Assembly (NCBI GenBank): GCA_905236615.1
Contig: CAJORC010000231.1
Span: forward strand, 1 to 13,365
DNA: 13,365 nt
Source of the DNA: an uncultured Lachnospiraceae bacterium
GTDB taxonomy: Bacteria > Bacillota > Clostridia > Lachnospirales > Lachnospiraceae
Direction of reading: 5' to 3'
A program made the position numbers and the translations under genes. Shown here one piece after another: positions 1 through 7,198 of this stretch (its first letter is position 1; the number at the start of each line of letters is the position of its first letter). A model generated the notes under the pieces. The model worked only from the letters and a program-made list of their open reading frames with translations, had not been told where the DNA came from and made no database searches.

Positions 1-700
1 AATAAGCAACCGCTCCAAGCCATGCAAAACCTGTTGAAATATTCGCATAGCCTGCGGAGTCTGTGGCATTCCAGATATTTCCAAGTGTATTTGCAAAGAT
101 AACCTTTGCCCCAAGGCCAAGTGTAAAAGTCTTAAAACCATTCTCTATATGCTCTGCGCTTATCTCCCTTGCTTTGAGCGCATCCGCAACTTTTTCATAT
201 ATAACTATAGGTCCTGCTATAAGCTGTGGGAACATAAGCAGATAAGTTCCAAGGTTTAAGATGGACTTTTCATACTCACACTTTTCCCTGTACGCATCAA
301 TCACATAAGACATTATCTGGAAAGTATAAAAACTTATTCCAAGAGGCAGCGTGATCGCAGGAACTCCTATATTTAATCCGGTCAGCTCATTTATGCTTTT
401 AAGGATAAATACCAGATATTTGAAAACAAGCAGCATTCCAGCATCATAAAAAATAGCCAGCAGAAACATTAATTTCCGCTGGAGACTGCCCTTTTCATAT
501 GAACACATCATCCTTGCAAGCGAATAATTTATAAGAATAGAAAACAAAACAAGAACCAGATATCTCGGTTCTCCCCATGCGTAGAAAGCTATGCTTCCCG
601 CAAATAAGACCGGATTCTTGAATTTGAAAGGTACAAGATAATATATTATAAGAAAAACAGGTAAAAACCTGAATAAAAATATCAGTGAACTGAAAACCAT
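1..700 (-). CDS. MBOAT family membrane O-acyltransferase (partial, C-terminus beyond the left edge)
   Basis: The frame is open from ATG at 700 to the window edge and gives 233 residues. It reads as an AlgI/DltB-like membrane-bound O-acyltransferase, a multi-pass protein that moves acyl groups onto extracellular polymers. The start (MVFSSLIFLFRFLP), the early FYAWGEPRYL stretch (39-48), PLGISFYTFQIMSYVIDAYR (119-138) and FPQLIAGPIVIYEKV (157-171) are characteristic of the family. The catalytic histidine lies in the missing C-terminal half, so activity cannot be judged. AGGGGAAA at 711-718 is the likely ribosome binding site, although its spacing is long. The gene starts about 27 bases past a terminator-like hairpin downstream of glyA, so it may depend on readthrough or on an unseen promoter. 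The acyl acceptor is unknown; in such clusters a partner SGNH/AlgX-like gene often follows, which would lie outside this window. Confidence 0.88.
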   Translation of the reverse strand, partial: MVFSSLIFLFRFLPVFLIIYYLVPFKFKNPVLFAGSIAFYAWGEPRYLVLVLFSILINYSLARMMCSYEKGSLQRKLMFLLAIFYDAGMLLVFKYLVFILKSINELTGLNIGVPAITLPLGISFYTFQIMSYVIDAYREKCEYEKSILNLGTYLLMFPQLIAGPIVIYEKVADALKAREISAEHIENGFKTFTLGLGAKVIFANTLGNIWNATDSAGYANISTGFAWLGAVAY

Positions 701-718
701 AATAAAATATTTTCCCCT

Positions 719-758
719 AAAACAAACCTCTGTGCTGTAAAAAAGTATAGCACAGAGG
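719..758 (-). terminator. Terminator-like hairpin between glyA and the MBOAT gene
   Basis: A perfect 10-bp inverted repeat (CCTCTGTGCT at 727-736 with AGCACAGAGG at 749-758) has a 12-base loop. Read on the minus strand it is followed by TTTGTTTT (719-726), as in a Rho-independent terminator for glyA. The T-rich tail runs directly into the ribosome binding site of the MBOAT gene, so partial readthrough or attenuation is possible. Confidence 0.7.
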
Positions 759-790
759 TAAGAAAAAAAACATAAAAAATTTAATTCTTT

Positions 791-2029
791 TTAGAATAAA
801 GGATATTTATCCGTAAGAGTCTTAACTATTGCGCGTGCTTCGGAAACCTTCTCCTTGCCGCCAAGAACGATAAGTGAGATTGCACGTGCCACTTCATCAC
901 AGTCTGCGGTATTGAATCCTCTTGTTGTAACTGCAGGTGTTCCGAGACGGATTCCTGAAGTAACGAACGGACTCTGAGGATCGTTAGGGATAGTATTCTT
1001 ATTTGCTGTTATATGAGCCTCATCAAGCAGAGCTTCAACTTCTTTACCTGTAAGTCCCTGAGGTTCAAGGTTTAAGAGCATAAGATGGTTGTCTGTTCCG
1101 CCTGAAACGATCGAAAGGCCGCGGCTGATAAGACCGTTTGCAAGAGCCTGTGCATTATCAATAATGTTCTTTGCATAAGTCTTGAATTCAGGCTGAAGGT
1201 CTTCCTTAAAGCAGACTGCCTTTGCAGCAAGAACATGCATAAGCGGACCGCCCTGAATACCCGGGAAAACAGCCTTGTTGAATTTGAACTTGTCAGCTGT
1301 CTCCACACTTGAAAGGATAAGTCCTCCTCTGGGTCCTCTCAAAGTCTTGTGTGTTGTTGTGGTAACAACATCAGCAATACCGATAGGTGACGGATGATAT
1401 CCTGTTGCGACAAGACCTGCGATATGGGCAATATCAACCATAAGGTATGCCCCTACCTCATCAGCTATCTCCCTGAATTTCTTAAAGTCGATCGTACGTG
1501 CATAAGCAGAAGCTCCTGCTACTATCATCTTCGGCCTGCACTCTTTTGCTATTCTTAAAACTTCATCATAATCTATAAAGCCTTCAGCATTTACACCGTA
1601 AGGTACACAGTTAAAATATGAGCCTGAGAAATTAACCGGTGAACCGTGTGAAAGATGACCGCCCTGATCCAGGTTCATTCCCATGAAAGTATCACCGGGC
1701 TTCATCATGGCAAAGAATACTGCCATATTTGCCTGAGCTCCTGAATGAGGCTGAACATTAGCGTATTCACATCCGAATAACTTCTTTGCTCTCTCTCTGG
1801 CAAGGTCTTCCACAATATCAACGCAGTCACATCCGCCATAGTATCTGTGACCCGGATAACCCTCGGCATACTTGTTTGTAAGCGGGCTTCCCATCGCAGC
1901 CATAACGGCCTTGCTAACCCAGTTTTCCGACGCAATAAGTTCTATATGGCTATTCTGTCTTTCCTGTTCCTTAACAATAGCCTCAGCGATCTCAGGGTCA
2001 ACTGAACGCAGTTCGTCCAATGAATACAT
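791..2029 (-). CDS. glyA: Serine hydroxymethyltransferase
   Basis: This PLP enzyme interconverts serine plus tetrahydrofolate with glycine plus 5,10-methylene-tetrahydrofolate, feeding one-carbon units to purine, thymidylate and methionine synthesis in the cytoplasm. The 412 residues match the usual family length. Visible landmarks are LIASENWVS (31-39), [13 protein letters not shown] (54-66), HSGAQAN (95-101), the cofactor-binding D199 and H202 in VDIAHIAGL, and the Schiff-base lysine K228 in [14 protein letters not shown]. An in-frame TTG at 2050 would add seven residues, but the ATG at 2029 is preceded at six bases by a perfect AGGAGG, so I use the ATG. The gene has its own promoter facing right-to-left and is followed by a hairpin terminator. 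It appears monocistronic or loosely linked to the MBOAT gene. Confidence 0.97.
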   Translation of the reverse strand: MYSLDELRSVDPEIAEAIVKEQERQNSHIELIASENWVSKAVMAAMGSPLTNKYAEGYPGHRYYGGCDCVDIVEDLARERAKKLFGCEYANVQPHSGAQANMAVFFAMMKPGDTFMGMNLDQGGHLSHGSPVNFSGSYFNCVPYGVNAEGFIDYDEVLRIAKECRPKMIVAGASAYARTIDFKKFREIADEVGAYLMVDIAHIAGLVATGYHPSPIGIADVVTTTTHKTLRGPRGGLILSSVETADKFKFNKAVFPGIQGGPLMHVLAAKAVCFKEDLQPEFKTYAKNIIDNAQALANGLISRGLSIVSGGTDNHLMLLNLEPQGLTGKEVEALLDEAHITANKNTIPNDPQSPFVTSGIRLGTPAVTTRGFNTADCDEVARAISLIVLGGKEKVSEARAIVKTLTDKYPLF

Positions 2030-2035
2030 GCTCTT

Positions 2036-2041
2036 CCTCCT
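2036..2041 (-). promoter_or_regulatory. Ribosome binding site of glyA (sets the start)
   Basis: Perfect AGGAGG on the minus strand, six bases before ATG 2029. It lies inside the extension that a TTG start at 2050 would translate, which argues for the ATG. Confidence 0.85.
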
Positions 2042-2099
2042 CTTAAACAAAAGATCTCTACAATAATTTACTTTTGTGCATTAACGCAACGACTTATTG

Positions 2100-2128
2100 A
2101 TTATAACATAGGCATTTTCATTTGTACA
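2100..2128 (-). promoter_or_regulatory. Probable sigma-A promoter of glyA
   Basis: On the minus strand a -10 box TATAAT (2100-2105) with an extended TG motif lies 17 bases from a -35 box TGTACA (2123-2128, four of six consensus bases). Transcription would start near 2093 and give a leader of about 65 bases, which is too short for a glycine riboswitch. The leader contains only a weak 7-bp repeat (2047-2053 with 2071-2077). Confidence 0.72.
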
Positions 2129-2150
2129 CTAAAAAGTGCCCCCGCCTTTC

Positions 2151-2179
2151 TTGAATGGCTCTCCTATATATGATAAAAT
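2151..2179 (+). promoter_or_regulatory. Probable sigma-A promoter of the PAP2 gene
   Basis: TTGAAT (2151-2156) and TAAAAT (2174-2179) are separated by 17 bases. The start of transcription would be near 2186, giving a leader of about 30 bases. It is back to back with the glyA promoter, and the two -35 boxes are 22 bases apart. Confidence 0.65.
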
Positions 2180-2204
2180 TATTTCTAACTTGTTACAGAA
2201 AAAA

Positions 2205-2209
2205 GGGAG
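2205..2209 (+). promoter_or_regulatory. Ribosome binding site of the PAP2 gene (sets the start)
   Basis: GGGAG directly abuts the first ATG (2210) but lies six bases before the second in-frame ATG (2216). The second ATG is therefore the likelier start. Confidence 0.7.
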
Positions 2210-2215
2210 ATGCCT

Positions 2216-2905
2216 ATGAAACTTTTTCTCAAGAGATATTCTCATGCCGGGATATTTATAATATTTTCGATGATCTATATCCCCTGGTTTATGTTTCTGG
2301 AGCACACGGTACAGAATTCATATCACATAATACACATGGCTGTTGATGATATAATTCCGTTTAATGAATATTTCATCGTACCTTATCTGCTCTGGTTTTT
2401 CTATGTTGCAGGTACAATTTTGTATTTTGTATTCACCGATAAATCCGAATACAAAAAACTATGCATTTTCCTTATAACAGGAATGACGATTTTTCTTCTT
2501 GTGTCTACATTTTATCCTAACGGTGACACACTCCGCCCGTCGGTTTTCCCGCGTAATAACCTGTTTACAAGGCTTGTTATACATCTCTACCGGTCGGATA
2601 CAGCAACAAATATCTTCCCGAGTATTCATGTTTACAATTCTCTCGGATGCTATTTTGCGTTAAGTAATTCCGAAAAGCTTTCCAAAAACAGGCCGCTTAT
2701 GGTCACGAGTTTCATTCTTACTTTATCGATAATTCTTTCAACGATGTTCTTAAAACAGCATTCGGTATTTGATGTTATCACTGCTTTCATTCTTGCCACG
2801 GTCATGTATTTCTTTGCTTATGTGATCGACTACAGTATCGCCGCAGAGCGTATAGCTGTTCTGAAACGCCGCAAAAGAAGATATCTTGACAGGAATCAGG
2901 CTTAA
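2216..2905 (+). CDS. PAP2-superfamily integral membrane phosphatase/phosphotransferase
   Basis: A 229-residue polytopic membrane protein with hydrophobic segments near 12-28, 53-73, 81-98, 162-178 and 187-205 and a basic tail (KRRKRRY). It carries the catalytic signature of the PAP2 fold: LRPS (106-109), FPSIH with H138 (134-138), and QHSVFD with H182 and D186. These are the nucleophile, acid/base and relay positions of lipid phosphatases. The classical motif-1 lysine position (100) is Tyr and the motif-3 arginine position (176) is Thr. The pattern resembles the IPC-synthase-like branch (PAP2_3) more than PgpB/BcrC, so the substrate could be a phospholipid head group rather than undecaprenyl diphosphate. 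It stands alone between its own promoter and a strong terminator. I chose ATG 2216 over 2210 because of ribosome-binding-site spacing. No gene name is assigned. Confidence 0.85.
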   Translation: MKLFLKRYSHAGIFIIFSMIYIPWFMFLEHTVQNSYHIIHMAVDDIIPFNEYFIVPYLLWFFYVAGTILYFVFTDKSEYKKLCIFLITGMTIFLLVSTFYPNGDTLRPSVFPRNNLFTRLVIHLYRSDTATNIFPSIHVYNSLGCYFALSNSEKLSKNRPLMVTSFILTLSIILSTMFLKQHSVFDVITAFILATVMYFFAYVIDYSIAAERIAVLKRRKRRYLDRNQA

Positions 2906-2914
2906 TAAAAATAA

Positions 2915-2960
2915 AAAAACTTTTTGATACAGACAGTTAGAACTGTATCAAAAAGTTTTT
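2915..2960. terminator. Bidirectional Rho-independent terminator
   Basis: A perfect 18-bp inverted repeat (2915-2932 with 2943-2960) has a 10-base loop and is flanked by T runs on both strands. It lies between the convergent PAP2 and glycosyltransferase genes and serves both, ending the long minus-strand operon. A second, overlapping palindrome (ACAGTT at 2933-2938, AACTGT at 2941-2946) could form an alternative small stem. Confidence 0.93.
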
Positions 2961-2973
2961 ATTTTGCTTATTT

Positions 2974-3993
2974 TTAGTTAAAACCTACAAACCAGTGAAC
3001 AAGCTTGTATCCGCCTATGGAAATCTTGCGTCCCGGTTTTCCCGGCAGGTTCACGGTTCTTCCAAGAACTCCGTTTTTAAGCTTCATATAAAGCCAGAAA
3101 TCTTTTTCCTTAAGGTATTCCCAAAGCTCTTTCTTCTTTTGCAGAGCTTCCTCAGTATTTGCCTGAATAAGCGTTATGGAAGACACGCACATCATTATCT
3201 CAAGATAGCTTACCATGTATCTTCTGAGTTTTCCCCTTGGAAGTTTCGTTGACCTGAAGAAATCCAGCATCATTCTTGTAACACGAAGCTGCTGGTCAAC
3301 TCTTGCTATCATATTCTTTTCGTTTACGGACTGGTCATCCCTTCCAATAAAGTAACGATAGAAATTAACATTAAGGTAATAAATAGTCTTTACAAAAGGA
3401 AGAGCCTCAAATACAAAAATATTATCCACATAGAAAGTATGTGCCGGAAGCTTCATGCCGCAGTCATGAAGCAGTCTTGTACGAAAGATCACGGAATGCA
3501 TGAGCAGATACTGTCCCTTATGAAAATGACCGATCTTATCCCATGACACAAGCTTTTCCTTGGGAAGAGCAAAACGGTAAGTCATGACCTTTTTCCTCTT
3601 TACACCCACCTTGTCATAAACGAAATTGCACACCAGCATGTCAAGGACGCTCTCACCATAGATCATTTCCTTAAGAGTCTCAAGGACTTTCATATAGGCA
3701 TCATGATCTACCCAGTCATCAGAATCGACAACCTTAAAATAAAGTCCCTTGGCATTTCTGATACCGGTATTTACAGCCTCGCCATGTCCGCCGTTAGGCT
3801 GGTGAATCGCTCTGCAGATTCCCGGATAATTTCTCTCATATTCATCGGCAATTTCAGCCGTATTATCCTTTGTGGAGCCGTCATCGATAATGAGTATCTC
3901 TACCTCATCTCCGCCCTCCAGAAGCGTATCAATACAGTGTCTCATGTAAGCCGCTGAATTATAGCACGGCACAGCAAATGACAAAATCTTCAT
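2974..3993 (-). CDS. Family 2 glycosyltransferase
   Basis: The 339-residue protein begins with a GT-A fold: VPCYNSAAYM (8-17), the nucleotide-binding IIDDGSTKDNT (35-45), GGHGEAVNTG (68-77) and the metal-binding DSDDW (90-94), a DxD-type motif. A YVDN stretch further on fits the acceptor region of GT2 enzymes. It probably transfers a sugar from a nucleotide-sugar to a cell-surface glycan; the sugar and acceptor cannot be told. No transmembrane segment is evident, so it is cytoplasmic or peripheral. The C-terminal 150 residues are basic and unlike named families that I recognise. ATG 3993 has AAAGG five bases upstream. It follows the DUF1653 gene by eight bases and is the last gene of the operon before the bidirectional terminator. 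Confidence 0.88.
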   Translation of the reverse strand: MKILSFAVPCYNSAAYMRHCIDTLLEGGDEVEILIIDDGSTKDNTAEIADEYERNYPGICRAIHQPNGGHGEAVNTGIRNAKGLYFKVVDSDDWVDHDAYMKVLETLKEMIYGESVLDMLVCNFVYDKVGVKRKKVMTYRFALPKEKLVSWDKIGHFHKGQYLLMHSVIFRTRLLHDCGMKLPAHTFYVDNIFVFEALPFVKTIYYLNVNFYRYFIGRDDQSVNEKNMIARVDQQLRVTRMMLDFFRSTKLPRGKLRRYMVSYLEIMMCVSSITLIQANTEEALQKKKELWEYLKEKDFWLYMKLKNGVLGRTVNLPGKPGRKISIGGYKLVHWFVGFN

Positions 3994-4001
3994 TTTTTCC
4001 T

Positions 4002-4502
4002 TTATCCCCTTAATCTCGTTGTTTCGTATGACTCATGCATCAAAAGAATATCCTTTATCTGCCTGTACCTTTCCTCAAGAGGAAGTTTATCAACTTCCGT
4101 ATCCAGCGAAACCGCTATTGCATCGATCATCTCATCAGTGATGCTGTTTTTCATTCTGTCAAATATCACAAGCTTATCCGCATAAGTATCAGCATCAAGA
4201 AACTCCAGAAGTAACGGCGGAACACTTTCAAGCCCTTCATCATCATTCTCGCTGTATCCGCTGTCCGGAGCATCCGCTATCTTTTCAAATCTGTATTCCT
4301 GACCTGCATTCGGATACTTCTCATGATCGACTTCGCTCATAAACATTGTAAGCGGTCTTGCAAATATCTTCTCGGGTGTTTTTACCGGGAAATATATTAC
4401 CAGCTCTTCCATCGTCTCCGAGTGTCTTGCAATTGCCAGTATTTCATAGTCATTTCCTTTGAAATGTCGGTATTTTTCTCCTTTGACCGGTATATCCCTC
4501 AT
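4002..4502 (-). CDS. DUF1653-domain protein with a C-terminal extension
   Basis: Residues 6-72 match the DUF1653 pattern: GEKYRHFKGNDYEILAIARHSET (core at 8-30), EELVIYF (32-38), RPLTMF (49-54) and RF (71-72). This small beta-rich domain of unknown function is often a stand-alone protein of roughly 70-80 residues. Here about 90 acidic, helix-rich residues follow (80-166), including PPLLLEFLDADTYADKL and an IDAIAVSLD stretch. The gene starts four bases after the holA stop codon, and its AGGTGG ribosome binding site is formed by the last holA codons, so translation is probably coupled. Nothing in the sequence gives a reaction or partner. Lying between holA and a glycosyltransferase, it may simply be housekeeping. 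Confidence 0.85.
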   Translation of the reverse strand: MRDIPVKGEKYRHFKGNDYEILAIARHSETMEELVIYFPVKTPEKIFARPLTMFMSEVDHEKYPNAGQEYRFEKIADAPDSGYSENDDEGLESVPPLLLEFLDADTYADKLVIFDRMKNSITDEMIDAIAVSLDTEVDKLPLEERYRQIKDILLMHESYETTRLRG

Positions 4503-4506
4503 AAAA

Positions 4507-5496
4507 TCATACCACCTCTCTGCGACTCAGATGCGCGATTATCAGTTCCACGCTCAGTGTTTCTGTAATCCTTCCTGTCTTTACCAATTCTTCCATTTCA
4601 ACGCACTCTTCTATGGCTTTTTTTAATTCTTCACCAGTGAATCTGGCCGCTGCCGCCTGATATTTAGCAACTGTAAAGAAAGGCTTTCCGATCACCGCAG
4701 CAATCTCTTTTTTATCTCTGGTATTCCTGCTGACTTCCTTTACCGCAAGCAGTGCAGCAAATTCTCTTACTATCAGGAACAGTATCCTCATTGCCGGTTC
4801 TTTGGCTGAAAGCATTTCTCCGTAAAGTTCCATGGCTTTTTTCTGGTGTCCGCCCGAAACCGCATCCACAAGGTCAAAGACTGTGTTCGAAAGATGAACC
4901 GAACATATAGTTGCAATATCCTCATCTTCGATGACTTCCCGCTCTCCCGTATAGGATATCAGTTTATCCATTTCACTTTCAAGCGTGCACATACTGTTTC
5001 CGACTCTCGCAATAAAAAAATCCACAGATGAACTGCGAATTTTTTTACCGTTTTTCTGAAGCGTTCCTGCCACCCATTTTTTAAGCTGGGCTTCCTCCGG
5101 CGTTTTCATTTCCTCTGCGCAGCCGTATTTTGCCGCGGCTTTATACATCTTACCGCGCTTATCGACTTCGTTCTCTATGAAAACCAGACAGGTCTCCTCC
5201 GGAACTTTCTTCAGGTAATCCGACAGTTCTTCATTGGACTTTTTGAAAAATCCGCTTTCTTCAACTATTATGAGTCTTTTCTCTGCCAAAAACGGCATTG
5301 TGTCGGCTAATTCTATCAGTTCCTTCGTGTCTGTTTCCTTGCCGGAGAATACAGCAAAGTTCATATTATCTCCGTCTGCAACAAGTGCTGATATGAAACG
5401 CTTTTTATAAAGTCTTTTCAGGTATCCCTCTTCCCCGTAAAGAAGATAGACACTGCGAAAAGTCTTATTTTTTATATCATCAGCCGTCTGTCCCAT
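4507..5496 (-). CDS. holA: DNA polymerase III delta subunit (clamp-loader wrench)
   Basis: HolA opens the beta sliding clamp as part of the tau/delta/delta' clamp loader. The 329 residues match the usual length. The N-terminal VYLLYGEEGYLKRLYKKRF stretch (16-34), FAVFSGKE, the MPFLAEKRLIIVEESGFF strand region (67-84) and CLVFIENEVDKRGKMYKAA are typical. The middle (LKKWV, LESEMDKLISY) and the C-terminal collar domain (AMRILFLIVREFAALLAVKE, GKPFFTVAKY, TGRITETLSVELII) complete the architecture. The ribosome binding site before ATG 5496 is weak (GAGG only two bases away, AGAAG further up), but the start matches the family N-terminus. A 44-base gap separates it from the FliL-like gene, the longest gap in the operon. 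Placement next to comEC and comEA is common in Firmicutes. Confidence 0.95.
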   Translation of the reverse strand: MGQTADDIKNKTFRSVYLLYGEEGYLKRLYKKRFISALVADGDNMNFAVFSGKETDTKELIELADTMPFLAEKRLIIVEESGFFKKSNEELSDYLKKVPEETCLVFIENEVDKRGKMYKAAAKYGCAEEMKTPEEAQLKKWVAGTLQKNGKKIRSSSVDFFIARVGNSMCTLESEMDKLISYTGEREVIEDEDIATICSVHLSNTVFDLVDAVSGGHQKKAMELYGEMLSAKEPAMRILFLIVREFAALLAVKEVSRNTRDKKEIAAVIGKPFFTVAKYQAAAARFTGEELKKAIEECVEMEELVKTGRITETLSVELIIAHLSRREVV

Positions 5497-5540
5497 GTCC
5501 TCTATCTTCTCACAGGTTGGGCTTTACGTCAAGTACTGCC

Positions 5541-6131
5541 TTACTGTATATACCAGCTGCTGAAAGAAACTCCCACTATAAAATCAGAATCATACATTCT
5601 CCGAAGTTCCTTTAATATGTCCGTCTGTACATCCTCTACCTGCATCTTCTTTATTCTGGTATAAGTACATGAACCCAGAACTTTATTTATGCTGTCCTTT
5701 ATCAGACCCTCATTAGCTGCAAGCGTGGCTGAATATGTGGCATAATCCTTATCCTTTGTATTGAGCGAAAGAGTTATCCCGGCCTTTACATAATGGTCTT
5801 CCTCGACCTCCGGATCCGCCGCGAGCTTTACCATCATCTCATCAGAAAGATCATACGCTGCAATATCGGCAATTGAAATATTTGCAAGGGGATCATCCTC
5901 TTCGGTCTTCTCCCTGAATTCCACACCTTCGTATTCGGCTATTTTACGTTTTGCATCCATCAGCTGATCGTTCAGTCCCTGTATGCCCCTCTGGGTATTT
6001 TCCAGTTCTTCTGCAGCCTTAACATAAGCCGCATGCTCTCCGTTCATCCTGATTGCCAGAAAAATTATGGCGCCGAGCATGAGCACAAACACTACCGTTA
6101 TGACTAACAGAACAATTTTCTTTAATCTCAT
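5541..6131 (-). CDS. FliL-like single-pass membrane protein
   Basis: The 196-residue protein has a basic N-terminus and one transmembrane helix (about 5-27). A probable coiled coil (33-66) and an acidic linker (74-84) follow, then a C-terminal domain (113-196). That domain follows the FliL pattern: a strand (YVKAGITLSLNT), IKDSINKVLGSCTYTRI (144-160), VQTDILKELRRMYDSDFIVGV (start 168) and the closing WYIQ. FliL surrounds the flagellar stator, and FliL/stomatin-like folds scaffold membrane complexes. No flagellar gene is near, and the family's usual F-x-x-Q ending is WYIQ. I treat the match as remote homology seen by eye. Translation starts at ATG 6131 with GGAGG eight bases upstream; that site is made of the last codons of the preceding gene, which ends five bases earlier. 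Its role in this operon is unknown. Confidence 0.75.
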   Translation of the reverse strand: MRLKKIVLLVITVVFVLMLGAIIFLAIRMNGEHAAYVKAAEELENTQRGIQGLNDQLMDAKRKIAEYEGVEFREKTEEDDPLANISIADIAAYDLSDEMMVKLAADPEVEEDHYVKAGITLSLNTKDKDYATYSATLAANEGLIKDSINKVLGSCTYTRIKKMQVEDVQTDILKELRRMYDSDFIVGVSFSSWYIQ

Positions 6132-6136
6132 CTGTC

Positions 6137-7198
6137 TTACCTCCGATATAAATATTTCACTATATCAGTTTTTATATCGGAAAAAGCCTTTTTGAAATTT
6201 AGTTTAAGTTTGGACAAAATAAAGGACATAAGGCCGGCAAGAATTAGCGCAATCCCGATTCCCGAACCTTTTTTCTTCATATTATCGACCTTGCTTTTCT
6301 TTTCCATTTTCCCCGTCATGGCATTATAGACAAGTTCTTCACCGTCATCATCAGCTGCACCGGTTCCCATGACTTTTTTAATATAGTCTGCTGCACCGCT
6401 GTCTTCTATTGCCTCAAATCCTGCAAGAGTCTTCTCTCCGATAAGATCAAAAATCCTGCCGTCTCCTTTTCCCTCCTGTCTTTTACCGGTCTTCCTGATA
6501 AATCTCTTAAATTCTGCAGGATAGATTTTCTTTGATCTCTTATCCTGTTTATCTCCATGAAGCATTAGCTCCTTTTTCACCGGAATCTCCTCTTCTTTTG
6601 GCAGTTCCGATGCCTGTGTCTTCTCAGGCTTAAAACTGACCTTATATTTATAAGAATCCGTCGCCATTGCTGCCTGCCTTTTTATTATGCTCTTTATTTC
6701 GATCTTATTCTCTGACACATTCCCATCAGCATCAAATGCCTTTACCGTGTATATTCCATTGTCAGATGTTTCTATTTCTACCCTTTTAACTCCCCCGTTT
6801 TCATAGCTTTCAATCCTCCGTTCATTCAGCGCTGCCGCCGGAATTTTGGAAGAGGAATCATCCAGTGAATATTCAATACTGCTTATTCCCCTGTTCAGGC
6901 TGTCAGATAAGTCAATATAAACCCTCACCTTTCCCCTTGTGTACCTTACCTCGTCTTTACTTACGGTCAGCGATATCAGGTTTTTGCTGTTTTCGGACTC
7001 CGTCTCTTCATTTGTGTTTGAATTTTCAGAACGCGAATTTTCAGACTGCCTGCTGTTCTCTGACTGCATCTCATTTACAGATCTGCTGCTTTCTGCTTCC
7101 GCATAGGCAAAAGGCAGATGTGAAACCATGATCACTGCCGCAGCCGATGCCGCAGCAATAGCCTTTGTTTTGTCCCTATTGATCTTATTTATCATCAT
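6137..7198 (-). CDS. Secreted, C-terminally membrane-anchored protein of unknown function
   Basis: I do not recognise this 353-residue protein. It starts with a signal peptide (basic 3-12, hydrophobic 13-28, likely cleavage after AYA at 31-33). A low-complexity Ser/Glu/Asn segment follows with four SEN units (46-72). An Ig-like beta domain (about 73-172) ends in the common pattern FDADGNVSENKIEI. Next come a long, highly charged Lys/Glu-rich region (185-310), one transmembrane helix (about 312-330) and a basic cytoplasmic tail. It is therefore probably exported and anchored, with most of the chain outside. It overlaps the comEC stop by 14 bases and has AGGAG nine bases before ATG 7198, implying coupled translation with comEC. 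A surface role in DNA uptake or wall attachment is only suggested by position. It could instead be a lineage-specific adhesin-like protein. Confidence 0.75.
   Translation of the reverse strand: MMINKINRDKTKAIAAASAAAVIMVSHLPFAYAEAESSRSVNEMQSENSRQSENSRSENSNTNEETESENSKNLISLTVSKDEVRYTRGKVRVYIDLSDSLNRGISSIEYSLDDSSSKIPAAALNERRIESYENGGVKRVEIETSDNGIYTVKAFDADGNVSENKIEIKSIIKRQAAMATDSYKYKVSFKPEKTQASELPKEEEIPVKKELMLHGDKQDKRSKKIYPAEFKRFIRKTGKRQEGKGDGRIFDLIGEKTLAGFEAIEDSGAADYIKKVMGTGAADDDGEELVYNAMTGKMEKKSKVDNMKKKGSGIGIALILAGLMSFILSKLKLNFKKAFSDIKTDIVKYLYRR

Noticed and set aside
2029..2050. TTG start of glyA at 2050 giving seven extra residues
   Set aside because: The extension consists of the ribosome binding site region itself; ATG 2029 has perfect AGGAGG spacing and gives the usual family length.
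2030..2093. Possible glycine or other riboswitch in the glyA leader
   Set aside because: The leader is only about 65 bases, with a single weak 7-bp AT-rich repeat and no riboswitch-like conserved core.
5497..5540. Internal promoter before holA (TTGACG at 5527-5532 on the minus strand)
   Set aside because: The -35 match is good but no acceptable -10 box lies at 16-18 bases, and a start there would fall at the holA start codon.
6985..7065. Repeated gaattttcaga-type units as a possible DNA repeat array
   Set aside because: They are the coding form of the Ser-Glu-Asn stalk in the anchored protein, irregularly spaced and only four in number; not a CRISPR or independent repeat.
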